From positions 1 to 64,000 of the forward strand of contig CAYTHO010000004.1 in the NCBI GenBank assembly GCA_964437595.1: a stretch of 64,000 nt of DNA, written 5' to 3'. The notes under the pieces are model-generated. The model saw only the letters and a program-made list of their open reading frames with translations. It did not search any database and was not told the origin of the DNA. Below, in pieces: positions 1-7,251 of this stretch (position 1 is its first letter; the number at the start of each line of letters is the position of its first letter). This DNA is from DSYU01 sp964437595 (lineage in GTDB: Bacteria > Chloroflexota > Anaerolineae > Anaerolineales > Anaerolineaceae). A program made the position numbers and the translations under genes.

Positions 1-67
1 GTTTTTTCGGGGTTTGGGGTATCCGCAGTGGCTTCGCCACTGCGGATACCCCAAACCCCGAAAAAAC
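1..67. repeat. 67-base perfect palindrome (32-bp stem, 3-base loop)
   Basis: Bases 1-32 are the exact reverse complement of bases 36-67, leaving a TTC loop at 33-35. The arm contains GGGGTTTGGGG. The T-run is at the 5' end of the stem and the A-run at the 3' end on both strands, so it lacks the trailing T-tract of a classical intrinsic terminator. It looks more like a palindromic intergenic repeat or MITE-like remnant. The window starts exactly at its edge, so flanking context on the left is unknown. Confidence 0.85.
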
Positions 68-200
68 ACAAGAGACTTTGTGAAAACCGTGCTGAGAAGA
101 TGAGAAGCTTCTTACAATGATGGGCGATTGTTCCCAAACTGTGTGCCAAACAGCCAGACGTTTCAGTATATGTCGAGATGAAAGCGATATAATAAATTGA

Positions 201-229
201 TTGACGAAGTTGGAAGATAAAAGTATAAT
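201..229 (+). promoter_or_regulatory. Sigma-70-type promoter for the trkA pair
   Basis: TTGACG at 201-206 and TATAAT at 224-229 with a 17-base spacer. The expected transcription start is near 236, giving about 70 bases of leader before the chosen trkA start at 305. A second TATAAT at 188-193 could serve as another -10, but I see no good -35 for it. Confidence 0.6.
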
Positions 230-304
230 GCGGGGCTTTGTCAAGTGAAAAAAAAGCCACGGCGGGTTTTCTATCCGCAGGTGGAGTTGGGGCGGGGAGG
301 CAGA

Positions 305-958
305 ATGAGGATCATCATTGTGGGATGCGGGCGCCTGGGCACTGAACTGGCGTCTCGCTTGTTTCAAAGTGGTCACGAAGTCTCAGTTATCGATTCGGAT
401 GAGGCGGCATTTTCAAAGCTCCCCGCAAATTTTGAGGGGCGGCTGAACGAAGGGGATGCTATCAATCGCGATGTTCTTCATCGCGCCGGAATCGAGCGAG
501 CAGACGCGGTGGCTGCCGTGACGGATTCGGATGTTTTGAATGCCGTGGTCGGGCACCTGGCTCGCAGCTTCTTTAATGTGCCCAATGTCATTGTGCGCAA
601 CCATGATCCACGCTACCGGCCCATTCTGGAGGCGTACGGCTTGCAGTCGGTCAGCGCATTGAGCTGGGGTGCTCAGCGGGTAGAAGAACTGCTCCATGAC
701 GCGGACGCGCGGGCTGTATTTTCGGCGGGTAATGGGGAAGTTGAAATCTATGAGGTCGCTATTCCTGTGGAATGGGGCGGCAAGACGGTAAACGATCTGG
801 TTTCTTCGATTGCGTGCATACCAGTATCAGTAACCCGCGCCGGACGGGCCCTGCTGCCATCAACGAATATGACTATGGAACCTGGCGACGTTCTGCACTT
901 CAGCGCAACGCTGGAAGGCAGCCAGGCTTTGCGCAAGCGCATTGGTTCGCGAAGGTAG
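305..958 (+). CDS. trkA: TrkA-type RCK protein, K+ channel regulatory subunit (first copy)
   Basis: A 217-residue protein with an N-terminal Rossmann RCK_N domain (nucleotide motif GCGRLG at residues 7-12, acidic residue D30 ending the second strand) and a C-terminal RCK_C/TrkA_C domain from about residue 140. Proteins of this family bind NAD(H) or ATP on the cytoplasmic face of Trk/Ktr potassium transporters and gate them. A GTG at 245 would extend the frame by 20 residues, but ATG 305 has GGGAGG just upstream and starts directly at the Rossmann strand, so I prefer it. A second RCK gene follows 10 bases downstream. No membrane Trk/Ktr subunit is in the window; it may lie to the left. Confidence 0.9.
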   Translation: MRIIIVGCGRLGTELASRLFQSGHEVSVIDSDEAAFSKLPANFEGRLNEGDAINRDVLHRAGIERADAVAAVTDSDVLNAVVGHLARSFFNVPNVIVRNHDPRYRPILEAYGLQSVSALSWGAQRVEELLHDADARAVFSAGNGEVEIYEVAIPVEWGGKTVNDLVSSIACIPVSVTRAGRALLPSTNMTMEPGDVLHFSATLEGSQALRKRIGSRR

Positions 959-968
959 GAGGTGAGAG

Positions 969-1688
969 ATGTTTGTCGTGGTTGCAGGTGGAGGGCGGAC
1001 GGGCGCGCAGTTGACGAACCTGTTAATCAGCCAGGATCATGAAGTCCGGCTGGTCGAGGACCGGAAGGATGTTCTGGAGCGCATTCATCATGAACTGCCA
1101 ACGGAGGCGATTATCGAGGGCGATCCGCTGGAAATGTCGGTTTTGGAACAGGCCGGAATCCAACGGGCCGATGTGCTGGCCGCCTGTACGACTTATGATG
1201 AAGTGAACCTGACCCTGTGCTATCTAGCGCGCAAGCAGTACAACGTGCGGCGCACGATTGCCCGGGTGAATAACCCGCGGGATGCCTGGCTCTTTGATGA
1301 GAAGTTTCACGTAGATGTGGCGGTGAACCAGGCTGAAATGCTGGCCAGCCTGATCCAGGAAGAGATGTCGCTGGGAGATATGATTACGCTGCTCAAGCTG
1401 CGGCGCGGCAATTACCTGCTGGTTGAAGAAAAAATCAGCGAGGGCGCAAGCGCGATTGGGGTGGCGATCAAGGACCTGAAGCTGCCGGAACACTGCGTGA
1501 TTGCGGCGATTGTTCGTAAGGGCGAGGTGATGATCCCGCGCGGGATTACTACCTTCGAGATCGGAGATGAAGTTTTAGCGATCTCTGACGCAGAAAGCGC
1601 CGCTGAGCTGGAGAATCTCTTCTCGCCGCCGGACGCGGAAGCGCCGGTAAATCCTCCCCGGCGCGGTATTTTCCCAGGCCGGGCGTAG
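969..1688 (+). CDS. trkA: TrkA-type RCK protein, K+ channel regulatory subunit (second copy)
   Basis: A 239-residue protein with the same two-domain plan as its upstream neighbour: RCK_N with GGGRTG at residues 7-12 and E30, then RCK_C from about residue 135. AGGAGG lies just before the ATG. Two single-RCK proteins in tandem often replace the duplicated RCK of long TrkA proteins and may form a heteromeric ring. The C-terminus ends in a proline- and arginine-rich tail of about 20 residues. The role in potassium transport is inferred from the family; the membrane partner is not seen here. Confidence 0.9.
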   Translation: MFVVVAGGGRTGAQLTNLLISQDHEVRLVEDRKDVLERIHHELPTEAIIEGDPLEMSVLEQAGIQRADVLAACTTYDEVNLTLCYLARKQYNVRRTIARVNNPRDAWLFDEKFHVDVAVNQAEMLASLIQEEMSLGDMITLLKLRRGNYLLVEEKISEGASAIGVAIKDLKLPEHCVIAAIVRKGEVMIPRGITTFEIGDEVLAISDAESAAELENLFSPPDAEAPVNPPRRGIFPGRA

Positions 1689-1691
1689 GGT

Positions 1692-1720
1692 TTGACCGGA
1701 CGGGGACGTTAAGGTATAAT
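1692..1720 (+). promoter_or_regulatory. Strong sigma-70-type promoter of the rpmH operon
   Basis: TTGACC at 1692-1697 and a perfect TATAAT at 1715-1720, spacer 17. The predicted start is near 1727, about 46 bases before rpmH. It lies between the trkA stop and rpmH, so the ribosomal/RNase P operon has its own promoter. Confidence 0.8.
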
Positions 1721-1772
1721 CACCATTCGTTCGTTCAATTGAAATTTCTGGTTTGGAAAGGAAAGTAGTAGA

Positions 1773-1943
1773 ATGCCGAAGCGGACTTATCAACCAAAGA
1801 TTCATCGTCGACTGCGCGTACACGGGTTCCGCGCCCGAATGAAAACGGCTGATGGACAGGACGTTTTAAAGCGGCGGCGGGCCAAGGGCCGTCACAAGTT
1901 GACTGTGTCGATGAATAATCATACCAAGCGCATCCATTGGTAG
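1773..1943 (+). CDS. rpmH: 50S ribosomal protein L34
   Basis: A 56-residue, strongly basic protein starting MPKRTYQP, with the L34 signature of clustered arginine and lysine (HGFRARM, RRRAKGRHKLTV). Bacterial L34 is usually 44-50 residues; this one carries a short C-terminal tail ending in KRIHW, seen in some phyla. ATG at 1773 follows a GGAAAG-type ribosome site. It heads the classic rpmH-rnpA-yidD-yidC-khpB order and has a strong promoter directly upstream. Confidence 0.97.
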   Translation: MPKRTYQPKIHRRLRVHGFRARMKTADGQDVLKRRRAKGRHKLTVSMNNHTKRIHW

Positions 1944-1960
1944 GATCGTTCGTGTGGGAG

Positions 1961-2005
1961 CGTTCGCTGTTGGTCGCTGGCTTGCCAGCGAAAACGCAGC
2001 GAACG
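1961..2005 (+). other. Nested hairpin between rpmH and rnpA
   Basis: CGTTCGCTG at 1961-1969 pairs with CAGCGAACG at 1997-2005. Nested inside, TCGCTGG at 1974-1980 pairs with CCAGCGA at 1985-1991. TTTAT follows. This could be a partial terminator or processing site that lowers rnpA relative to rpmH, which fits the very different amounts needed of the two proteins. Its function is inferred. Confidence 0.55.
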
Positions 2006-2082
2006 TTTATCGTATCCAGGTGTCAAGCGTAAGATGCTCGTTCAACAAAAATTGCGCTCTTTGACTTGCATCAGGTAAATGG

Positions 2083-2427
2083 GTGAAACGCAGGTTTCGC
2101 CTGACCCGGTCCACCGACTTCCAGCGGGTGCGGCGTATTGGTAAGTCTTATGCGCACCCGCTTGTCGTGTTGATCGCTGCTCCAAATGAGCAGGAGCAAC
2201 CTCGGGTTGGGGTGGTGGCGGGCCGCGCGGTGGGAATCGCCGTGCAGCGCAACCGGTCGAAACGCCGGCTGCGGGCCTGTATCGAACCTCTTCTCGATAG
2301 CCTTCCGGTTGGTTGGGATATGATTTTCCTGGCCCGGAAGCCGATGGACCAGGCAGGTTTTTCCGAAATCTGTGATGCGGTGCAAGCGCTTTTGAGACGA
2401 GCCGGTTTGTTGCATGACAGAACATAA
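2083..2427 (+). CDS. rnpA: Ribonuclease P protein component
   Basis: A 114-residue basic protein. The RNase P signature, an RNR-type helix (RNRSKRRLR, residues 56-64), is present, and the family's N-terminal start (RLTRSTDFQRV) is clear. It assists the catalytic RNA in 5' maturation of tRNAs. The start is a GTG at 2083. The 3' end overlaps yidD by 14 bases, suggesting translational coupling. The RNA subunit gene (rnpB) is not in this window. Confidence 0.95.
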   Translation: MKRRFRLTRSTDFQRVRRIGKSYAHPLVVLIAAPNEQEQPRVGVVAGRAVGIAVQRNRSKRRLRACIEPLLDSLPVGWDMIFLARKPMDQAGFSEICDAVQALLRRAGLLHDRT

Positions 2428-2707
2428 TTCTTCGGATGACGAATATGCCAGTGAGCCGCGTTTAAGGGACCTGCCCGTAACGCTGTTCACACTTCCTCGC
2501 TGGGGGCTGCTGGCGCTTATTCGCGGGTATCAGGCTACACTTTCCCGATCTTTGCCGCCCAATACCTGTCGCTTTTATCCATCCTGCTCGCATTATGGAT
2601 ACCAGGCGATTTATAAGTATGGGGCGATCAAAGGCACGGTAATGGCGGCCTGGCGGGTCTTGCGCTGCAATCCTTTCAACCCGGGAGGGTATGATCCGGT
2701 TCCTTGA
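2414..2707 (+). CDS. yidD: Membrane protein insertion efficiency factor YidD
   Basis: A 97-residue protein with the YidD core from about residue 28: RGYQATLS, then the conserved cysteine cluster CRFYPSCSHYGYQAI, and the closing RCNPFNPGGYDPVP. YidD is a small membrane-associated protein that helps YidC insert inner-membrane proteins. It overlaps rnpA and precedes yidC, as in many bacteria. The first 27 residues are variable and acidic. Confidence 0.95.
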   Translation: MTEHNSSDDEYASEPRLRDLPVTLFTLPRWGLLALIRGYQATLSRSLPPNTCRFYPSCSHYGYQAIYKYGAIKGTVMAAWRVLRCNPFNPGGYDPVP

Positions 2708-2787
2708 AGCAGATTCTCCGGCATGCTGCGTGGGCTGTCTTTGGCCTTGACATCAACCTGTTCTTGAAAGATATCAAAAACCTTCGC

Positions 2788-3873
2788 ATGAAGAAAACAC
2801 GTATTTCAATCCTCATCACCCTCTTCATCCTGGGAAGCCTTGTGCTTTCAGCCTGCAGCGGCGCTCCTATGATGAACAGTTGGCCGGGCCTGTCGGCGTC
2901 TGAAGATGCCGTGTACATGGCGCATGCCGGGAAAATCTATTCGATCAACGCGCAGAACGGCAGCGTGATCTGCAGTTTCCCGGAAAACGCGGATAATGCC
3001 AAGCCCTTTTATGCAGCGCCTGCCGTGAACGATAATCTGATTGTGGCAGGGAATTACGGCCATATGCTGTATGGCCTAAGCCAGAACTGCATCGAGAAAG
3101 ATGGAAAAAAGACCTTTGAGCAAAAATGGGTCTTTGACAGCAAGACCGGTCATTTCGCCGGTACGCCGCTGGTGGTGGAGGGTGTGGTTTTGGCGCCTTC
3201 TTCCAACAACTTTCTCTATGCGGTAGTAGATGGGAAAGAGAAGTGGTCCTTTGAGACCCAAAATGCCCTGTGGGCTACACCTGCCAGTGATGGAAAGGTT
3301 GTTTACCTGCCGGCCTTGGATCACCACCTGTATGCCCTGAACCTGGCGGACGGCAAGCTGCTGTGGAAACAAGACCTGGGCAGCGCGCTGTTGAGCGCTC
3401 CGCTGCTTACCAAAGATGGTTTGCTGTACGTCTCTGCCATGCAGGGTGAGGTGTTTGCCCTGAAAGCCGCAGATGGCAGCCAGGTATGGAAGATGGATAC
3501 GGGCGGGCGCCTGTGGTCTGCCCCAGTGCTGCACGAAGATATGCTGTACGTAGGGAACGCCAGTGGAAAAGCAGCGGCGCTTTCGGTGAAAGATGGAAAA
3601 ATTGCCTGGGAGAAAGACCTGGCCAGCCCCATTTATGGCGGCGGCGCGCTTATTCCCAACGGGGTGGTTTTCCCAACCGAGGGTGGCACGGTTGTGGGGC
3701 TGTCGTTCGATGGGCAGCAGGAACTGTGGCGCAAAGAGATTAATGGTAAACTGTATAGCACGCCGGTTGTGGCCGGGGAAACGGTGACCGTCGCAGTTTT
3801 GGAGGGCGATAAACTCGCTCAGGCCTTTAACGTGAGCGGGGTCGAATCGTGGCCGTTTACCGCGCCAAAGTAA
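2788..3873 (+). CDS. PQQ-like beta-propeller lipoprotein between yidD and yidC
   Basis: About 361 residues from the preferred ATG at 2788. It has a basic start (MKKTR), a hydrophobic stretch and an LSAC lipobox with Cys near residue 23, so it should be exported and lipidated by the Lgt/LspA enzymes encoded elsewhere in the window. The rest is a run of about seven blades of the PQQ type, with repeated units such as DGKLLWKQDLG, DGSQVWKMDTG and DGKIAWEKDLA. The fold resembles BamB, the outer-membrane assembly lipoprotein, but no other Bam gene is visible. A TTG at 2704 would extend the frame upstream, but the added residues do not look like a signal peptide. Its place in the YidC operon suggests a role in exported-protein handling; this is inference. 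Confidence 0.85.
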   Translation: MKKTRISILITLFILGSLVLSACSGAPMMNSWPGLSASEDAVYMAHAGKIYSINAQNGSVICSFPENADNAKPFYAAPAVNDNLIVAGNYGHMLYGLSQNCIEKDGKKTFEQKWVFDSKTGHFAGTPLVVEGVVLAPSSNNFLYAVVDGKEKWSFETQNALWATPASDGKVVYLPALDHHLYALNLADGKLLWKQDLGSALLSAPLLTKDGLLYVSAMQGEVFALKAADGSQVWKMDTGGRLWSAPVLHEDMLYVGNASGKAAALSVKDGKIAWEKDLASPIYGGGALIPNGVVFPTEGGTVVGLSFDGQQELWRKEINGKLYSTPVVAGETVTVAVLEGDKLAQAFNVSGVESWPFTAPK

Positions 3874-3886
3874 GTGGAGTGAGACG

Positions 3887-4693
3887 ATGAATATCTGGGA
3901 TACGATTATTATCCAGCCCTTCATGAATGTGCTGTTGTTCATATACAACCTGGTGGGGCAGAATTTTGGTATTGCCATCATTCTGTTCACGATCCTGATC
4001 CGCGTGATTACGCACCCGCTGATGGTGTCGCAGATCAAGGGCACCCAGGGTATGCAGGACCTGCAGAAGAACGAAAAGTGGCTGGCTGTTCAAGAAAAGT
4101 ATAAGAACGACAAGGAAAAGCTGGCGCAAGAGCAGATGGCGCTGTATAAAGAACTGGGTATTAACCCATTTGCCTCCTGCCTGCCCATGATTATCCAGTT
4201 CCCCATCATCATTGGGCTGTATCAGGTGATTATCCAGGCCATGGCAAATACGCCGTATGATTTGCTCAAACTGGTGCGGCATATCTACCCTGGCTTTTTG
4301 GACGTCTCGAAACTGATCCCGCTGAACAATGAATTCTTATGGATGAACCTGGGCCAGCCAGAACGGGTCAATATTTTTGGCGTTGGCGTTCCGCTGCTGG
4401 CGATCCTGGTTGTGATCACTACCTACATTCAATCGAAGCTCCTTACGCCTCCTTCGGCCAACCCGAAAGATCAATCGGCTCAGATGACGGGCATGATGAA
4501 CCTGTATATGCCCATTTTCATGGGCTGGTTGGCCTGGACGCTGGCTTCGGGTCTTTCACTGTACTTTGTCGTTTCAAACCTTTTTGGTATCTTACAGTAT
4601 GCGCTTCTGGGTAAGGCGAATTGGAAGTCGCTCGTGCCGGGTTACAAACCGCCAGCCCCCCCAGAGGTGAAACCGAAGCGAGGCAAAAAATGA
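3887..4693 (+). CDS. yidC: Membrane protein insertase YidC/Oxa1
   Basis: A 268-residue protein of the short, Gram-positive/Oxa1 type without the large periplasmic domain of proteobacterial YidC. About five membrane segments can be read (residues roughly 10-45, 95-120, 150-190 and 200-225), with a charged cytoplasmic loop (KNEKWLAVQEKYKNDKEKLAQEQ) typical of the family's C1 helix hairpin, and a lysine-rich tail. There is no lipobox. It inserts and folds membrane proteins alone or with Sec. The stop overlaps the khpB start (ATGA). Confidence 0.95.
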   Translation: MNIWDTIIIQPFMNVLLFIYNLVGQNFGIAIILFTILIRVITHPLMVSQIKGTQGMQDLQKNEKWLAVQEKYKNDKEKLAQEQMALYKELGINPFASCLPMIIQFPIIIGLYQVIIQAMANTPYDLLKLVRHIYPGFLDVSKLIPLNNEFLWMNLGQPERVNIFGVGVPLLAILVVITTYIQSKLLTPPSANPKDQSAQMTGMMNLYMPIFMGWLAWTLASGLSLYFVVSNLFGILQYALLGKANWKSLVPGYKPPAPPEVKPKRGKK

Positions 4694-5457
4694 GTCAAGA
4701 AAAAACAACGCTCGAAGTAATTGCGCCAACCGTTGAAGACGCTGTTCAAAAAGGGCTGGCCCAACTAAATCTGCCGGAAGACGCGGTAGAGGTTGAGGTG
4801 CTGGATGCTGGATCGAAAGGCCTGTTTGGTTTGGGCAGCCGCCAGGCGCGCATTCGCCTGACGATCAAACCCCTGGCAGGGGACACGCCGGGCTACCGGC
4901 CCGCGGCGGAGACCTATACCGAAGCAGCCGTTTCAACGGGGGAGACCCGCCCCGCCGCCGAGCAGGCTGCCGCGGCTGTGGATGAAGATGAAACGCTGCG
5001 GGTTTCGCGCGAGGTGGTCACTGACCTGCTGGAGAAGATGAAGGTACGCTCGAAGGTCACGGTTTCATACCGCGAACCGGACGAAGACAGTGATGAACCA
5101 GTGGTGCTGGTGAATGTGGAAGGCAATGACTTGAGCATCCTCATTGGCCGCCGCTCTGAAACATTGAACGCCCTACAGTATATTTCCAGCCTGATTGTTT
5201 GCAAACGCCTGGATCGCTGGGTTCCGTTGATGATCGATGTGCAGGGCTACCGTGCCCGCCGCGAGCGCCAATTGCGCCAGCTTGCCCGGCGCATGGCCGA
5301 CCAGGCGATTCATACTGGCCGCCGGCAGGTGCTCGAGCCGATGCCCGCGAACGAGCGCCGCCTGATCCACCTGGAACTGCGCGACCACGCTGAAGTAGCC
5401 ACGGAAAGCGTTGGCGAAGAGCCTAACCGCAAGGTGACGATTTTCTTGAAGAAATAA
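4690..5457 (+). CDS. khpB: RNA-binding protein KhpB (Jag/SpoIIIJ-associated)
   Basis: 255 residues from the ATG at 4690, which overlaps the yidC stop by four bases. An N-terminal Jag_N domain (EVIAPTVEDAVQKGLAQL; KGLFGLGSRQARIRL) is joined by an acidic linker to a KH domain (GNDLSILIGRRSETLNALQYI) and a C-terminal R3H domain (RRERQLRQLARRMADQAI). KhpB binds many RNAs with KhpA and influences cell elongation and division in Gram-positive bacteria. The yidC-khpB pairing is conserved. A terminator follows. Confidence 0.95.
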   Translation: MSQEKTTLEVIAPTVEDAVQKGLAQLNLPEDAVEVEVLDAGSKGLFGLGSRQARIRLTIKPLAGDTPGYRPAAETYTEAAVSTGETRPAAEQAAAAVDEDETLRVSREVVTDLLEKMKVRSKVTVSYREPDEDSDEPVVLVNVEGNDLSILIGRRSETLNALQYISSLIVCKRLDRWVPLMIDVQGYRARRERQLRQLARRMADQAIHTGRRQVLEPMPANERRLIHLELRDHAEVATESVGEEPNRKVTIFLKK

Positions 5458-5517
5458 TTCAACTCGTTGATGGTTCGACCGGCAGCGCTTTGGCCTTGCC
5501 CGCCGAACGATCTACAT

Positions 5518-5558
5518 AAAGCCGTGTTCCAGGCAGCAGACGCCTGGAACACGGCTTT
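5518..5558 (+). terminator. Intrinsic terminator ending the rpmH-khpB operon
   Basis: A 17-bp perfect stem (5518-5534 with 5542-5558, core GCCGTGTTCCAGGC) with a seven-base loop and a short T-rich tail (TTTGTTGAT). The A-run before and T-run after the core make it usable on both strands. No minus-strand gene converges here. Confidence 0.85.
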
Positions 5559-5598
5559 GTTGATATTCGTATATAATGAATAGTTACGAGGGAAGGAT

Positions 5599-6903
5599 AT
5601 GCGAGCAGTCGATATTATTATCAAAAAACGTGACCGCCAGGAGCTGACCCAGGAAGAGATTGCCTTTTTGATTGAAGGCATTACCGGCGGGCGGATTCCG
5701 GATTATCAGGCAGCCGCCTGGGCGATGGCGGTGCTGCTGAATGGGATGAACGAGCGCGAAACCACCGACCTGACGCTGGCGATGGCGCATTCTGGTGAGG
5801 TGCTCAACTTAGCCGGGGTCGTGCCGGTTGCGGTGGACAAACATTCGACCGGCGGAGTGGGCGACAAAACCACCCTGGTGGTGGAGCCGACGGTGGCTGC
5901 CTGCGGGCTGCCGGTGGGGAAGATGTCGGGACGCGGGCTGGGGTTCAGCGGTGGAACGCTGGATAAGATGGAGTCGATCCCCGGCTACCGCACGAACCTG
6001 TCGGTTGAGGAATTTCTTCAGCAGCTTAAGCGCATTGGCCTGGTGCTGACCGGGCAGAGCGGCGACCTGGCCCCTGCGGATGGTTACATGTATGCGCTGC
6101 GCGACGTGACCGGTACCGTGCCTTCCATCCCGCTGATTGCATCCTCGATTATGAGCAAGAAGATCGCTGCCGGGGCGCAGGCTATTGTGCTGGATGTGAA
6201 GGTAGGGGTAGGGGCGTTTATGGAGACGGTCGACGCTGCCCGCGAGCTGGCCCGCCGGATGGTGGCAATTGGCCGGTTGAGCGGGCGAGCGGTGGTGGCA
6301 CTGCTTTCGGATATGAACCAGCCGCTAGGCAATGCGGTGGGCAATGCGCTGGAAGTGCGCGAGGCGATCGATACGCTGCATAATGGCGGACCTGACGATT
6401 TCCGCGAACACTGTATGGTGGTCGCCAGCCACATGCTGGTTTTGGGGCGCAAAGCGCCCAACCAGGACCAGGCGCGCCAGATGGCGGAACGGGCGCTGGC
6501 GGACGGGCAAGCCTGGCAAAAGTTCCGCCAGCTTGTCCAGGCGCAGGGCGGCGATGTGCGTTTCGTCGACCAGCCGGAGAACCTGCCAAAGGCGGCGGTG
6601 GTAGAAACGGTTTCTGCCCCGCGGAGCGGCTGGCTGCGCGAAATCAACGCGCGCAAAGTGGGCGAGACGGCGGTGTTTATGGGCGCGGGGCGCGAGGTCA
6701 AAAGCGATCCGGTGGACCATTCGGTTGGTATTGTGGTGCATCATAAGGTGGGGGACCGGGTGGAGCAGGGGGAGCCGCTGTTCACGCTACATGCCAAATC
6801 TCAAGAAGAGGCGGGGATTGCCAGGGAAGGCCTGCTGGAGGCGCACCAATGGAGCGACAGCGCTTGCGAGCCGCTGCCGCTGTTTTACGATGTTATCGCG
6901 TGA
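5599..6903 (+). CDS. pdp: Pyrimidine-nucleoside phosphorylase
   Basis: A 434-residue member of the thymidine/pyrimidine nucleoside phosphorylase family. Its signature KHSTGGVGDKT is at residues 81-91 (phosphate site), followed by GRGLGFSGGTLDK at 111-123. Three domains are expected: an N-terminal alpha domain, a central alpha/beta phosphate-binding domain and a C-terminal domain from about residue 340 (PRSGWLREINARKVGETAVF). It splits pyrimidine nucleosides with phosphate to base and (deoxy)ribose 1-phosphate in salvage. ATG 5599 has AGGGAAGG upstream and a TATAAT at 5572-5577. A purine phosphorylase is encoded at 17.1 kb. Confidence 0.93.
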   Translation: MRAVDIIIKKRDRQELTQEEIAFLIEGITGGRIPDYQAAAWAMAVLLNGMNERETTDLTLAMAHSGEVLNLAGVVPVAVDKHSTGGVGDKTTLVVEPTVAACGLPVGKMSGRGLGFSGGTLDKMESIPGYRTNLSVEEFLQQLKRIGLVLTGQSGDLAPADGYMYALRDVTGTVPSIPLIASSIMSKKIAAGAQAIVLDVKVGVGAFMETVDAARELARRMVAIGRLSGRAVVALLSDMNQPLGNAVGNALEVREAIDTLHNGGPDDFREHCMVVASHMLVLGRKAPNQDQARQMAERALADGQAWQKFRQLVQAQGGDVRFVDQPENLPKAAVVETVSAPRSGWLREINARKVGETAVFMGAGREVKSDPVDHSVGIVVHHKVGDRVEQGEPLFTLHAKSQEEAGIAREGLLEAHQWSDSACEPLPLFYDVIA

Positions 6904-6907
6904 GAAA

Positions 6908-6936
6908 TTGATTTTTTAAGGAATCTGTGGCATAAT
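6908..6936 (+). promoter_or_regulatory. Promoter of the ileS T-box leader
   Basis: TTGATT at 6908-6913 and CATAAT at 6931-6936, spacer 17. The predicted start near 6943 is just upstream of the first T-box helix, giving a leader of about 310 bases before ileS. Confidence 0.6.
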
Positions 6937-6942
6937 TATCCT

Positions 6943-7236
6943 ACAAAAAAAGCGATGATGGAAACGAGTAGGTTTCCTCTCCACTGTCAGCGAACCCGGG
7001 GAGGTGCGAGCCGGGGCAGCCAGAGAAACCAAAAATCCTTCCGGAGCTGCAACCTGAAAATGGGCTGTAAGCCCGCCACTAGGGGCGCCGGTCCCGCCAG
7101 CCGTTACCGGGGCGCGGATATAATCCTGTAACATAGGGACGTATCCGACCAAGCGCCCGGCGCGCCGGGAAGCAGGGTGGTACCGCGGAGAATCATGCAA
7201 TGATCCCCGTCCCTGAATTGGGATGGGATTTTTTTA
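6943..7236 (+). promoter_or_regulatory. T-box riboswitch controlling ileS, with terminator
   Basis: The conserved T-box core GGGTGGTACCGCGG is at 7175-7188. The TGGT bulge pairs with the free 3' end of uncharged tRNA to stabilise the antiterminator. Upstream, stem I runs roughly 6952-7030, with GGTTTCCTCT pairing to AGAGAAACC and a GGTGCGAGCC motif in its distal part. A candidate specifier ATC (isoleucine) lies at 7035-7037 just before CTTCCGGAGCTGC, as in other leaders. Stems II/IIA-B and III fill 7038-7165. The competing terminator is at about 7202-7236 (ATCCCCGTCCC paired with GGGATGGGAT, then a T-run). The arrangement fits transcriptional antitermination. The specifier assignment is supported by the downstream ileS rather than by folding. 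Confidence 0.93.
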
Positions 7237-7251
7237 TTTTTGGAGGAGTGA

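Noticed and set aside
1306..1320. GTTTCACGTAGA inside the second trkA, resembling half a parS site
   Set aside because: It is not palindromic and lies within coding sequence; only one half matches.
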